A stretch of DNA of 64,000 bases from Lachnospiraceae bacterium UBA4260 (GCA_002395235.1 DGWK01000024.1:5105-69104), one strand, 5' to 3'. Positions 24,555-34,180 are shown, counted from the stretch's first letter. A program made the numbers and translations. Notes: generated from the letters alone by a model not told the origin.

Positions 24555-25979
24555 ATGTCGCAGACCAGAGAAAAACTGGAGCAGATGGGGTTCCGGATCC
24601 TGGACGCGGTGCGCACGGAGCTGCTTTTGTCCATGAGGTTCATGGCTCCCGCCCTGAACAGCCTCGGGTTTAAAATGGATCTGGCGACGTCGTCCGCGGG
24701 CACAGACGCCGCCTATATACGGTTCAATCCCGGCTTCCTGCTGCAGGTCTACGTGGAGAGGCCCCGCAGAATGAACAGGATGTATGTGCACATGCTGATG
24801 CACTGTCTGTTCCGGCACATGTTTTCGGCGAGGGACCGGGAGGATCCGGAGCTGTGGGACCTGTGCTGTGATATCGCCGCGGAATCGGTGGTGGACTCCA
24901 TGACGTACGACGTGGTCGCCAGGACCCACTCGCCCTTCAGGGAGGAGTGGTATGAGCGCCTTGAGTCCGAGGTCAAAATACTGACGGCGGAGAAGATCTA
25001 CGCCTGGTTTTTGGACAGAGAGCGGAACTACGCGGTGGAGGAAGCCCTGCGCAGGGAGTTCACGGTGGACGATCACAGCTTCTGGCAGCGCCTGGAGGAC
25101 GAGCAGGAGCCGCAGAAGAACCCTCCGGGGACGCCGCCCGGCGCGCCGAACAATGACGGCGAACAGGGGAAGCAGGAGACGGAGCAGAGCTCCCGCGACC
25201 TCAAACCGGTCAACCCCAAAGAGGACGAGTGGAAGAAAAACGCCGAAAAGATCGAGGCGGACCTGGATATAATGGGGAAGGAGAGATCTCAGGAATATGG
25301 CTCCCTGTCCCGGATCCTTCGCTTTGAGAGCAGGAAACGGACCGATTACAGGGAGTTCCTTCAGAGATTTTCTGTTTTGCGCGAGGAGGCGGGAATCGAT
25401 CCGGATTCCTTTGATTACGGGTTCTACTATTACGGCATGGAGATGTACGGCAACATGCCGCTCATTGAGGAAAATGAACTGCGGGAGATCCGCAAGGTGG
25501 ACTCGCTGGTCATCGCCATCGACACGTCGGCGTCCTGCCAGAAAGTGCTGGTGCAGCAGTTTCTGAACGAGACGGCGGACCTTTTGTCGGGGATCGGCAG
25601 TTTCTTTAAAAAGACGGAGATCCACCTGATCGAGTGCGACGACCGGGTCCAGAACGACCGGGTGATCACGGACCTCTCCCAGCTGCAGCAGTACGCGCAG
25701 GGGTTTGAGGTCAAGGGAGGATTCGGGACGGACTTCCGGCCGGTCTTTAACTATATCGAAGACCTGAGGGCAGCGGGAAAGCTGGAAAACCTCAAAGGAC
25801 TTATGTACTTTACGGACGGATTCGGGGAGTATCCGAAGAAGCCGACGGATTATGACACGGCGTTCGTGTTCTTCAGGGACGAGGAGCTCGATGACACGGG
25901 AGTGCCGGACTGGGCAATCAAGCTGTTTCTGACACCGGAAGGGATGGAGACAGAAGACAGACGCGGGGTAACAAATTGA
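24555..25979 (+). CDS. DUF2201-type putative metallopeptidase with VWA-like domain
   Basis: A 474-residue protein. The N-terminal half has a histidine-rich helix, VHMLMHCLFRHMF, with downstream WDLCCDIAAESVVD, as in the DUF2201 putative metallopeptidase domain. A charged Pro/Gly/Gln-rich linker (about residues 190-250) follows. The C-terminal VWA-like domain has the MIDAS motif DTSAS (VIAIDTSASCQ) and GGFGTDFRPVF. Such proteins are encoded beside MoxR ATPases, as here: its stop overlaps the next start (TTGA). The ATG at 24555 follows GAAAGGGAA. Substrate unknown. Confidence 0.87.
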   Translation: MSQTREKLEQMGFRILDAVRTELLLSMRFMAPALNSLGFKMDLATSSAGTDAAYIRFNPGFLLQVYVERPRRMNRMYVHMLMHCLFRHMFSARDREDPELWDLCCDIAAESVVDSMTYDVVARTHSPFREEWYERLESEVKILTAEKIYAWFLDRERNYAVEEALRREFTVDDHSFWQRLEDEQEPQKNPPGTPPGAPNNDGEQGKQETEQSSRDLKPVNPKEDEWKKNAEKIEADLDIMGKERSQEYGSLSRILRFESRKRTDYREFLQRFSVLREEAGIDPDSFDYGFYYYGMEMYGNMPLIEENELREIRKVDSLVIAIDTSASCQKVLVQQFLNETADLLSGIGSFFKKTEIHLIECDDRVQNDRVITDLSQLQQYAQGFEVKGGFGTDFRPVFNYIEDLRAAGKLENLKGLMYFTDGFGEYPKKPTDYDTAFVFFRDEELDDTGVPDWAIKLFLTPEGMETEDRRGVTN

Positions 25980-27535
25980 ACATAAAAGTAAACATCAAAG
26001 AAGCAAAGCAGGAAGTGATCAACACAGTCAGGGCCTATCTGAAGAAGGATGAGACCGGGGCCTACGAGATCCCTCCGGAGAGACAGCGGCCGATCCTTCT
26101 CATGGGACCTCCCGGGATCGGAAAGACCGCCATCATGGAGCAGGTGGCCGGAGAGTGCGGGATCAGCCTGATCTCCTATACGATCACGCACCACACCAGG
26201 CAGAGCGCCATAGGACTGCCGTTTATTTCCAGGAAGGAATACGGCGGAACAGAATACGCCGTGACGGAGTACACGATGAGCGAGATCGTGGCTTCCGTTT
26301 ATGATCAGATCGAGGCCTCCGGGATCTCGGAGGGGATCCTCTTTCTGGACGAGATCAACTGCGTCTCGGAGACGCTGGCTCCGACCATGCTGCAGTTTCT
26401 GCAGTACAAGATGTTCGGAAACCACAAGGTGCCGGACGGCTTTATCATTGTCACGGCGGGCAACCCTCCCCAGTACAATAAGTCTGTCCGGGACTTCGAC
26501 ATCGTCACGCTGGACCGCGTCAAGAGGATCGATATCGAGGAGGATTTCTCCGTCTGGAAAGAATACGCCTATCAGGCGGGCATTCACGGCGCGATCCTGT
26601 CCTACCTTCAGATCCGCGGGAAGGACTTTTACAGTGTCAAAACACAGATCGACGGCAGGCAGTTCGTGACAGCAAGGGGCTGGGAAGACCTCTCAAGGAT
26701 CATCAAGGTCTACGAGGAGCTGGGGATCGAGGTCGGAGAGCGGCTCTGCATCCAGTACCTGCAGGACCCGGAGATCGCGTCCGGTTTCGCGTCCTATTAC
26801 GAGCTGTACAGCAAATACCGCACGCTGTACAGAATCCCTGAGATCCTGGAAGGGGCGGTCCCCGAGGAGAGCGCGGCGCTCAGAGAAGCGCCCTTTGACG
26901 AGAAGCTCAGTATTCTGGGGCTCCTCATCGATAGCCTGAATGGGGAATTCCGGTCTTATGCGGAGAACCTGAGCGTGCAGAAGCGCGTTCTGGAGGAGCT
27001 GACCGCCCTGCGGGCGGATCTGAAAGAGGCCGCGAGAGGGGCCGCAGACGGTTCTCTGTCGAGGGAGGACTGCAGTGCCCGAAAGCTCCTGGCAGCGCGC
27101 AGACTCGCGTGCGAAAAGGAGATGGCCCGCCGGAAAAACGCCAGGATGCTGGACAAAGAGAGCGAGAGGGCGGAAAAGAAGGTTTGCATGAGGCTCATGG
27201 AGATGGAAAAGCTCCTTGCGGTGAACGGAAGCGGGGATGCCAGGAAGGATTTCGGCCTCCTGAAACGGGCCTTCGACGAGGCGGAGAGCCGCAGAAAAGA
27301 GGAGATCGCGGACGCGGACAGACATCTCAGTGGCAGTTTCCGATTCCTGTCGGCCACATTCGGCGAGGGACAGGAGATCGTGCTGTTTCTGTCGGAGCTC
27401 ACGGCCGGATATTACAGCCTCAAGTTCGTCAATGAGTGCGGGAACGAGGCTTATTACAGGTATAACCGGCTCCTGCTCCTGAAGGACCGCAGGGAAGCGC
27501 TGCAGCAGGAGGCGCTGCAGCTTCTGGAGGACTGA
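25976..27535 (+). CDS. MoxR-like AAA ATPase
   Basis: A 519-residue AAA+ protein, partner of the upstream VWA protein. Walker A is MGPPGIGKTA (residues about 42-51), Walker B ILFLDEINCVSE, sensor 1 VTAGNPP, followed by an arginine-finger region. After residue about 300 comes a long charged, largely helical region with coiled-coil character (KRVLEELTALRADLKEAAR; ACEKEMARRKNARMLDKESE). It starts at TTG overlapping the previous TGA stop; the next ATG would lie inside the P-loop. MoxR-VWA pairs typically act as chaperones that activate or assemble metal-dependent complexes. Confidence 0.88.
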   Translation: MNIKVNIKEAKQEVINTVRAYLKKDETGAYEIPPERQRPILLMGPPGIGKTAIMEQVAGECGISLISYTITHHTRQSAIGLPFISRKEYGGTEYAVTEYTMSEIVASVYDQIEASGISEGILFLDEINCVSETLAPTMLQFLQYKMFGNHKVPDGFIIVTAGNPPQYNKSVRDFDIVTLDRVKRIDIEEDFSVWKEYAYQAGIHGAILSYLQIRGKDFYSVKTQIDGRQFVTARGWEDLSRIIKVYEELGIEVGERLCIQYLQDPEIASGFASYYELYSKYRTLYRIPEILEGAVPEESAALREAPFDEKLSILGLLIDSLNGEFRSYAENLSVQKRVLEELTALRADLKEAARGAADGSLSREDCSARKLLAARRLACEKEMARRKNARMLDKESERAEKKVCMRLMEMEKLLAVNGSGDARKDFGLLKRAFDEAESRRKEEIADADRHLSGSFRFLSATFGEGQEIVLFLSELTAGYYSLKFVNECGNEAYYRYNRLLLLKDRREALQQEALQLLED

Positions 27536-27537
27536 GT

Positions 27538-27873
27538 ATGGCTTTCTGGGGATACCGGCCGGTACTGCCGGAGTTTGAGATGGAGGATCCCAAAGGGGAT
27601 TTCAGGACCTCAGAGGTCATCGAGCAATATCATCTGAGCGGCAGAGCCCTGTACATGCCCGGAGGCGGGTTTTCGTGGAAGTATCTGCCGCTGGACAGGA
27701 TCCGGGGCGTGATCCCGGGCAGAGAGAGACGGGACGAGGAGAGCGCCATGGGCGGCTATCACATAGAGCAGCCGACGGTCCGCGTGATCCACGAGGGCGG
27801 CGTCGAGATCCTGACGCTGGAAAGCGCAAGAGAGGCGGACAGGCTGTTTTCGCTCCTGAAGAAAAACTACTGA
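27538..27873 (+). CDS. Small protein of unknown function
   Basis: A 111-residue protein beginning 3 bases after the MoxR stop. Not recognised. It is predicted beta-rich with a final helix (GRALYMPGGGFSWKYLPLDRI, QPTVRVIHEGGVEILTLESAREADRLFSLLKKNY), which resembles a PH-like domain in pattern only. There is no signal peptide or cysteine. Its tight spacing suggests it belongs to the MoxR/DUF2201 system. Confidence 0.72.
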   Translation: MAFWGYRPVLPEFEMEDPKGDFRTSEVIEQYHLSGRALYMPGGGFSWKYLPLDRIRGVIPGRERRDEESAMGGYHIEQPTVRVIHEGGVEILTLESAREADRLFSLLKKNY

Positions 27874-27876
27874 ATC

Positions 27877-27912
27877 AGAGACAAAATAAGAGACAGAATA
27901 AGAGACAGCGAA
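27877..27912 (+). repeat. Three 12-base tandem repeats before the second truA
   Basis: AGAGACAAAATA, AGAGACAGAATA and AGAGACAGCGAA follow one another directly, running into the ribosome binding site AAAGGAGGGG of truA. Short purine-rich slippage repeats like these can vary in copy number. Confidence 0.7.
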
Positions 27913-27925
27913 AGGAGGGGCACGG

Positions 27926-28675
27926 TTGAAAAATTTCAAAATGGTCGTAAGTTATGACGGGACGCGCTATTTTGGCTGGGAACACCAGCCGGACACGGAG
28001 ATGACCATCCAGGGGAAACTGGAAAAAGTGCTCAGCCAGATGCTGGATCTCCCCGAAGGGGAGTCCGTGACCGTGATCGGCGCAGGGCGCACGGACGCGG
28101 GCGTGCACGCGAGGGCCATGACTTGCAACGTACTCCTCGATACGGACAAGTCCGAGGAGGAGGTGCAGGACTACATGAACCGGTACCTCCCGGACGACAT
28201 CAGCGTAAACAGTGTGAAGCTGGCCGCAGAGCGCTTTCACAGCCGCTTTAAGGCCATCGGCAAGACCTATCGATACACCTGCTGGTGCGGGAAGACCAAA
28301 CCGGTCTTTGACAGGCGCTATGTGACCGTCCTGGACCGGCAGCCGGACCTTACGCGCATGCGGGACGCCGCTGAATACCTGACAGGCATGCATGACTACA
28401 AGAGCTTCTGCGGCAATGCCAGGATGAAGAAGTCGACCGTCAGGGTCGTGGATGTGATCCGGATCGAGCAGAGCGGCAATTATATAAGATTCTACTATCA
28501 CGGCAACGGATTTCTCCAGAATATGGTCCGGATCATGACGGGGACACTTCTGGAAGTGGGATTTGGCAAAAAAGAACCGGAGGACATCTCGAAGATCATT
28601 GAGGCCAGGGACCGGAGCAAAGCGGGCTTTACGGCGCCCGCACAGGGTCTGTGCCTGATGAAAGTCGACTATTGA
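27926..28675 (+). CDS. truA: tRNA pseudouridine synthase A (second copy)
   Basis: A 249-residue TruA homologue: MVVSYDGTRYFGWEHQ, the catalytic-Asp motif GAGRTDAGVHAR, the tRNA-contacting RYTCWCGK and GNGFLQNMVRIMTGTLLEVG. It uses a TTG start behind AAAGGAGGGG; no nearer ATG fits. It lacks the ~30-residue insertion of the 9.7-kb copy and is only distantly similar, so the two may modify different positions. It is embedded in the co-directional run with the MoxR and kinase genes. Confidence 0.92.
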   Translation: MKNFKMVVSYDGTRYFGWEHQPDTEMTIQGKLEKVLSQMLDLPEGESVTVIGAGRTDAGVHARAMTCNVLLDTDKSEEEVQDYMNRYLPDDISVNSVKLAAERFHSRFKAIGKTYRYTCWCGKTKPVFDRRYVTVLDRQPDLTRMRDAAEYLTGMHDYKSFCGNARMKKSTVRVVDVIRIEQSGNYIRFYYHGNGFLQNMVRIMTGTLLEVGFGKKEPEDISKIIEARDRSKAGFTAPAQGLCLMKVDY

Positions 28676-28702
28676 TCTCCTGATGGAGAGGGCGGAGGAG
28701 AG

Positions 28703-31261
28703 ATGATGATCGATAAATACAAAGATGAGTTATTGTGTTCTTTTCTGGACAGCTACTGCCGCATTTATTTGATCGATCTCGAGAAGGATACGATCGTCAA
28801 AATACTGGAGGCCGAGCAGGAGACCTGGGAGGATCCGGTAAAACAGAAGAAATATTCCGAATTCAACAGAATCTACAGCTACAGCATGCTGGAACCGGAG
28901 TACAGCGCATGGCGCGAGATGATTGGAAGTATTGAGAACATCCGGAAGGTGTTGGCGGACAGAAACAGCTTCACGCTCTCTTATCAGATGAAGGACGGGA
29001 GATGGATGAAGGTGGAGAACCGCATCCTGGAAAAGCAGGGCGGCGTTCCCGTCAAAGTATTTGCCTGCATTCCCAAAGAGGAAAAAGGGCAGATGGCGGA
29101 GAACGAGAAGATCTTGAAAGAAGGGCACACTATAATCACGTCCCCGACGGAGCGCAGGCTGAACGAAGAGAGAGAAAAGCTGATCAAAGGTGTCCTGGCC
29201 TTCGACTCCATCTCCACCTTTGAGATCAACGTCACCCGCAATAAAGTGATCTCCTACATCAACCGGAATGAAGACCTGTACTACACTGACAGGGGCTTCG
29301 AAATACCCGGAGATTTTGACAGCTATACGGAGTATTGGGCCACGAGGATCCTGTCCGACAACGCGGAGCAGTTCCGGGAACTGGTGAAAAGAGAGAACCT
29401 GATCACTATGTACGGGATGGGGGAGAGAGATCCCTGGATCGAATACATGGTGCAGGATAAGTTCGGAAACCGCGTCTGGCTCAGGGAGATCATCGCGCTG
29501 TCCAAGAACGAGGTGACCGGCGACATCATGGCCGTGATCATCGTGCGCGATATCACGGAGCGCAAGAAGATTGAGTTCGAGAATACAAGGCGCCTGGACC
29601 TGATCATGGGTTTGACCGGCGACTATGAGTCGGTCTATTTCGTGGACCTTGAGACGGACTCCTACGATATCTACAGGCGCCAGGACACGATCACGACAAA
29701 GTACAGCAGCGTATTTCTGCCCAGTTATTCGGATACCATTGAGGCCTTCGCCTACAAGGGAGTCTACAGGCAGGACAGGGAAAATTTCATCCGGCTTCTC
29801 AGCATCGATACGATCCGGAAGACGCTGGAAAAGAAAAACGGGTTTACCTTCTCCTTCAGGAGCGGAAACACCGGCGCGCCGCAGTACTATCAGGTAAAGT
29901 GCGTGCGGATCGGCAGCGGAAGGCAGATGCAGATCCTGCTGGGATTTGCCAACATTGAGGAGGAGAGACAGGAAGAACTCCGAAAGAGGAGACTTCTGGA
30001 GGATGCCCTGGAACAGGCCAGGCACGCGGTCGACGCCAAGAACACCTTCCTGTCCAATATGTCCCACGACATCCGAACGCCCATGAACGCGATCATAGGG
30101 TTTGCCAATATCGCCCGCGCGCATTCGGACGAGCCGGACAGGGTCATGGACAGCCTGAACAAGATAATCGCATCCAGCAACCATCTGCTGCAGCTGATCA
30201 ACAACGTTCTGGACATGAGCCGCATAGAGAGCGGAAGGATGGTGCTGGAGGAGACCTGGGTCGATATCCGGGAGATCGTGCAGGAAGTGACGGACCTTAT
30301 GAAACCGGAGATCCTCTCCCACAGGCATGAGTACGAGATCAGAGTCGCCGAAAACATACCGGACCTTGTGCTCTGCGACAAGCTCAGGGTCACGCAGCTT
30401 CTTCTGAACCTTTTGAGCAACGCGGTCAAGTATACGCCCCGGCAGGGAAGGGTCCGTCTGTCGGTCGCAGAGGGGATCGGAGCTCCTGTCGGCTATTTTG
30501 CTCTGGAGTTTGTCATAAGCGACACCGGCATCGGAATGAGCAAGGAGTTCCAGAAGCGCATCTTCGAGCCCTTTGAGAGAGAGAATAATTCCACCGTCAG
30601 CAAAGTGATGGGAAGCGGCCTGGGAATGTCGATCTGCAAGGGAATCGTGGACTCCATGGGGGGCTCCATGACGATAGACAGCCGGCAGGGGAGAGGGTCC
30701 GTAGTCACTGTGAATCTCGCCATGCGCTACAAGGGCAAGGATAGCGGGGAGATGCAGGCGACGGGAATACCGTCCGAGAGCGCGGGGAGAGAGTCTTTCT
30801 CCTCCCGCTACGCGGTGTTCAGCAAAGCGGCGGACGCGCCTGTAAGGAAGAAAAAGAGCGAGACCAGGATCCTGGTCGTGGAAGACAACGCGCTCAACCG
30901 GGAGATTGCCAAAGAGCTGCTGGAAGATGAGGGCTATATGGTGGAGACGGCGGAGGACGGAGAGACCTCGATCAATATGATCCGAAGATCCGACCGGGGA
31001 TATTTTGACGCCGTGCTGATGGACATCCAGATGCCGGGCATCGACGGCTATGAGGCGGCCAGAAGCATAAGGAAGATGCACGACAACGAGCACGCCCGGC
31101 TTCCGATCATCGCGATGACGGCGAACGCGTTTGAAGAGGATATGGAGAGAGCCCGCAGCGCGGGTATGAACGCCTATATCGCCAAACCGGTGGAGCCGGA
31201 GGCCATCAAGCTGGTCCTGGAGCAGGTGATGACGCCGGAAGATACACAGGACGATATATAA
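28703..31261 (+). CDS. Cytoplasmic hybrid sensor histidine kinase with PAS-like sensors
   Basis: An 852-residue hybrid kinase without membrane segments. Three PAS-like regions (about residues 15-125, 160-295 and 305-420) precede HisKA (FLSNMSHDIRTPMNAIIGFANIA, phospho-His 455). The HATPase domain has N box NLLSNAVKYTP, G1 DTGIGMS and G2 GSGLGMS. A C-terminal receiver (ILVVEDNALNREIA, phospho-Asp 774 in VLMDIQMPG, Lys in YIAKPV) ends the protein. No separate output regulator is adjacent. GAGGAGAG precedes the ATG. Ligand unknown. Confidence 0.92.
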   Translation: MMIDKYKDELLCSFLDSYCRIYLIDLEKDTIVKILEAEQETWEDPVKQKKYSEFNRIYSYSMLEPEYSAWREMIGSIENIRKVLADRNSFTLSYQMKDGRWMKVENRILEKQGGVPVKVFACIPKEEKGQMAENEKILKEGHTIITSPTERRLNEEREKLIKGVLAFDSISTFEINVTRNKVISYINRNEDLYYTDRGFEIPGDFDSYTEYWATRILSDNAEQFRELVKRENLITMYGMGERDPWIEYMVQDKFGNRVWLREIIALSKNEVTGDIMAVIIVRDITERKKIEFENTRRLDLIMGLTGDYESVYFVDLETDSYDIYRRQDTITTKYSSVFLPSYSDTIEAFAYKGVYRQDRENFIRLLSIDTIRKTLEKKNGFTFSFRSGNTGAPQYYQVKCVRIGSGRQMQILLGFANIEEERQEELRKRRLLEDALEQARHAVDAKNTFLSNMSHDIRTPMNAIIGFANIARAHSDEPDRVMDSLNKIIASSNHLLQLINNVLDMSRIESGRMVLEETWVDIREIVQEVTDLMKPEILSHRHEYEIRVAENIPDLVLCDKLRVTQLLLNLLSNAVKYTPRQGRVRLSVAEGIGAPVGYFALEFVISDTGIGMSKEFQKRIFEPFERENNSTVSKVMGSGLGMSICKGIVDSMGGSMTIDSRQGRGSVVTVNLAMRYKGKDSGEMQATGIPSESAGRESFSSRYAVFSKAADAPVRKKKSETRILVVEDNALNREIAKELLEDEGYMVETAEDGETSINMIRRSDRGYFDAVLMDIQMPGIDGYEAARSIRKMHDNEHARLPIIAMTANAFEEDMERARSAGMNAYIAKPVEPEAIKLVLEQVMTPEDTQDDI

Positions 31262-31271
31262 GGAGAAGAAT

Positions 31272-32012
31272 TTGAAAACTGCACTTGCAAGTGATTTTGA
31301 CAACACGCTGTTCTTTATGGACACCGAGGAGAGGTTCAAGGCACAGGATATCTTTGAGATCCTCTTTTACCAGAAGAGGGGCGGATGCTTCGGGATCTGC
31401 ACGGGAAGGTCCCCCGACAGCATTCTGGACACGGTGGGGAGTTTTATGCATCCCGATTTCATCATCTCGGTGAGCGGCGCGCTCATCGTTGACGGAAATG
31501 GAAATATCCTGGACAGCCACGCTCTTTCGCCGCAGACGACGCAGGCGATTATGAAGGACTACGACAGCGAAGCCGTGATGGTCGTCCACGCGGGCGGAAA
31601 AGTCTACACTCTCGGAAAAGCCGAATATCCCCTGCAGATCTGCATTAAAGACTTTGCGGAGCTGCCGCAGGACTCTATTTACGGCATCTCCATGCGTTTT
31701 AAAGACGAGAAGGCGGCGGCAGAGGCCGCCATGGCCATCAAAGAAAAATACGGCGCTTACGCCGCGCCGTATCAGAATGTGAGAAATGTGGACGTGGTAG
31801 CAGCAGGCTGTTCCAAGGGGACAGGAGCCTCCAAGGTCAAGGAACACTTCGGGATCGATAAGCTGGGCGGAATCGGAGATTCGTTCAATGACCTGCCTCT
31901 CCTCGAGGCCTCCGACGTCGGATTTACTTTCCCCAACGCCCCTTTAAAGCTGAGGGAAGCGGCGGACGAGATCGTCCTCTCCGTGGCGCATGCCATCGAA
32001 AAGCTGGGGTGA
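31272..32012 (+). CDS. HAD hydrolase, Cof/IIB type
   Basis: A 246-residue phosphatase of the Cof subfamily, which usually acts on sugar phosphates or flavin/pyridoxal phosphates. Motif I is ASDFDNTLFFMD, motif II ICTGRSPDS, and motif IV GGIGDSFNDLPLLEASDVGFTF; the large C2 cap lies between. TTG start 10 bases after the kinase stop, with AAGGAGAAG at the kinase end, so it is translationally linked. A GCCGGCAGG-CTG-CCTGCCGGC hairpin directly follows the stop (32013-32033). Confidence 0.87.
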   Translation: MKTALASDFDNTLFFMDTEERFKAQDIFEILFYQKRGGCFGICTGRSPDSILDTVGSFMHPDFIISVSGALIVDGNGNILDSHALSPQTTQAIMKDYDSEAVMVVHAGGKVYTLGKAEYPLQICIKDFAELPQDSIYGISMRFKDEKAAAEAAMAIKEKYGAYAAPYQNVRNVDVVAAGCSKGTGASKVKEHFGIDKLGGIGDSFNDLPLLEASDVGFTFPNAPLKLREAADEIVLSVAHAIEKLG

Positions 32013-32033
32013 GCCGGCAGGCTGCCTGCCGGC
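32013..32033 (+). terminator. Hairpin ending the 22.7-32 kb run
   Basis: A perfect 9-bp GC stem with a 3-base loop starts right after the stop codon. There is no T-tract, so termination strength is uncertain; the converging gene ends 60 bases later. Confidence 0.45.
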
Positions 32034-32092
32034 CGCGCACTTGCGGAAAGGGAACTTTTGGCCTGCGGGCAGCTGCCTCGCATGAGAGTTCC

Positions 32093-34048
32093 TCACTCCG
32101 CGAACTTTGAGAGCGCTTCTTCCCAGGCCGTCTGCTGCGGCCAGGAATCATCGTCCAGGGTCTCCCTGAGAAAACGGAAGTAGAAGGTCAGCTTTTCCTG
32201 CACATGGCGGCCGGCAAAGCACTCCTCATACGGAGACTTTCCGGACAGAAGATTCTCCATCAGGCGGGCCCTGTCTTCCATGGGAAATGTCTTGCTGTAG
32301 GGATCTATAAACCATACGTCTCCGGGGGCGGAGCCGCCCATGGCCGTGTGGTCGAGGCTTCCGGAGTACTCATAGCTCTCGCCGTTCTCATCGATATAGG
32401 CGTAATAGTAGGAGAAGCCTTCCGGATTCAGGTTGTTCCAGGCCTCCTCGTCCAGGGATCCTTCCCCTGCGAAACGGTAGTCCGCCGCATGCGTCAGCTC
32501 GTGGATCACCGTGTCGGGGCTCAGGTCATCGTTAAGATCGAAGGCGAGCTGCATGGTCCCGTTGGACTCGGTGGCGAAGGCGCCAGCATTGGAAATATTG
32601 GTCCCGGCGTTCAGGGGACTGAGCGAACCTGTCAGGTAGAAGGCGATATCTCTGTAATACGTTCCCTTGAGGGCGTCGAAGTAATTGTCCGGATAATAGG
32701 AGAGAACGTTTTCCAGGACGGACAGGGAGCCGTCTATAATGGCCTGCTCCTCAAAGGGCTGCGCGCTGTAATCCGCGAATTCCGCAGGGACATTGGCGCC
32801 GATCAGGACGCGGATACCATATCTGTCTTCCAGAGCCTCTGCTCTTTTTGTGAGATTACCGTAGTCGACGGTTTCCGGCGCGGTGTACTCGGAAGTCGAG
32901 GGTCCATCCCACTGCTCACTCCGGCAGGAGGCGGTGTCCCACAAGTAAATGTGCACCGGACGGCCTTCTTCATCGCTGAGCATCCACAGGCACCAGTCCT
33001 CACACAGAGACAGGGGACAGGTGGAAAAGGCCAGGAAGGAGTCCTGTGTGTTTTCGGAATCCGGCGCGGCGTCTGCGGTGCTGTCCGGCTCCGGTGCGGC
33101 GTCCTCCGCGCTCAGGAGGGCGATTATGTCATCCGGCAGGGTCATCTCTTTTTTGACATGGGCCGAAGGGGAACAGACGGAGACGGCGGGCTTTGTCCGG
33201 AATGTGGAGCCCAGAAGGAGCCCGTCCGAATAGACGGAAAACCTGGAAGGATTTATGTCGGAGAGATAATAGTTGCTCCCTCCGCTGTCGGGGTCGACAT
33301 CCACGTAGACCTGCTGGGACGGGTCGCGCCTGGAATAGGTGGAAAAAGTGAGCTTGCCTTCTGCTCCGCTCACGACCGGCGTGAAGGCCCCGTATTCACA
33401 GGGGAGTGTCCATGTGACAGAAAGCTGTCCGTTTTCCGTAATCTTATATAGAATACCTCTGTCGGAGGAGAGGAGGAGACTTCCGTCAAGCACGTAAAGC
33501 TCGCCGTCTCTGAGATGGGCCGGAAGAACGACCGCTTCGGCGCCGCTGCCGGGCCTGTACACAATGCCGTTCTCACGGTCGTGAATGATCAGGGGATCGG
33601 CGGCGAGAAAGTTCATTTGCGCGGATCCGTCACTCCTGCTTCCCGGCATTTCCTCTTTAGTGAAGGCGCAAAGCTCCTTCCTTCCGAAATCGGTGAGATC
33701 GAGGAGCTGCACGGAATAGCCCGCAATAGTCCCGTCCTGCGCTTTTTCTCCCTCCAGAAGGAGAATATGAGTCTCGTCGTACATCCCGGCGCAGCAGAGG
33801 ACTTTTCCCTCTTCGGGGCGGCACGGCGCAGTGATCTCATAGAGGGCTCCCTGGCCGGAGGAGAGAGGGATCTCATAGGAAGCGAGATTCTTGCAGACCT
33901 GCCGTTTTTCCTGCGTCTGAGACGATCCGCCGCAGGAACCGAGCAGGATGACGGCGGCAAGGAGCAGGCAAAACAGTGAGAAGCTGCGGAGCTTGTATAA
34001 AATGCGGCACCGGCGTTCATCGATGCAGCGTACAGTTGACTTAAGCAT
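32093..34048 (-). CDS. Lipoprotein with a zincin-type HExxH metallopeptidase domain
   Basis: A 651-residue exported lipoprotein: hydrophobic leader LFCLLLAAVILLGSCGGS with lipobox LGSC. Residues about 45-330 look like a beta-propeller-style region (repeated short beta strands such as LYVLDGSLLLSSDRGILYKI). The C-terminal region (about 430-650) holds DTVIHELTHAADYRF, the HExxH zinc site, with later Glu residues that could be the third ligand. Function is unknown; surface peptidase is the best guess. The start at 34048 has AAGG 8 bases upstream; a longer start at 34114 is possible. It is divergent from proC. Confidence 0.8.
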   Translation of the reverse strand: MLKSTVRCIDERRCRILYKLRSFSLFCLLLAAVILLGSCGGSSQTQEKRQVCKNLASYEIPLSSGQGALYEITAPCRPEEGKVLCCAGMYDETHILLLEGEKAQDGTIAGYSVQLLDLTDFGRKELCAFTKEEMPGSRSDGSAQMNFLAADPLIIHDRENGIVYRPGSGAEAVVLPAHLRDGELYVLDGSLLLSSDRGILYKITENGQLSVTWTLPCEYGAFTPVVSGAEGKLTFSTYSRRDPSQQVYVDVDPDSGGSNYYLSDINPSRFSVYSDGLLLGSTFRTKPAVSVCSPSAHVKKEMTLPDDIIALLSAEDAAPEPDSTADAAPDSENTQDSFLAFSTCPLSLCEDWCLWMLSDEEGRPVHIYLWDTASCRSEQWDGPSTSEYTAPETVDYGNLTKRAEALEDRYGIRVLIGANVPAEFADYSAQPFEEQAIIDGSLSVLENVLSYYPDNYFDALKGTYYRDIAFYLTGSLSPLNAGTNISNAGAFATESNGTMQLAFDLNDDLSPDTVIHELTHAADYRFAGEGSLDEEAWNNLNPEGFSYYYAYIDENGESYEYSGSLDHTAMGGSAPGDVWFIDPYSKTFPMEDRARLMENLLSGKSPYEECFAGRHVQEKLTFYFRFLRETLDDDSWPQQTAWEEALSKFAE

Positions 34049-34180
34049 ATGGGTTACCTTGTAGTAGAATTTTGTCTGTGTTATTGAATTGTGATCATTT
34101 AAACTTGTGTTCACTTAATTAGTAGATTACCCCTGTCGGGAACGGCAGGCAAGAACCAATGCATGAAGGCAGGAGGCAGA

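Noticed and set aside
28730..31339. An 869-codon open frame opposite the hybrid histidine kinase
   Set aside because: The kinase frame has intact HisKA, HATPase and receiver motifs; the opposite frame has none and simply reflects codon bias.
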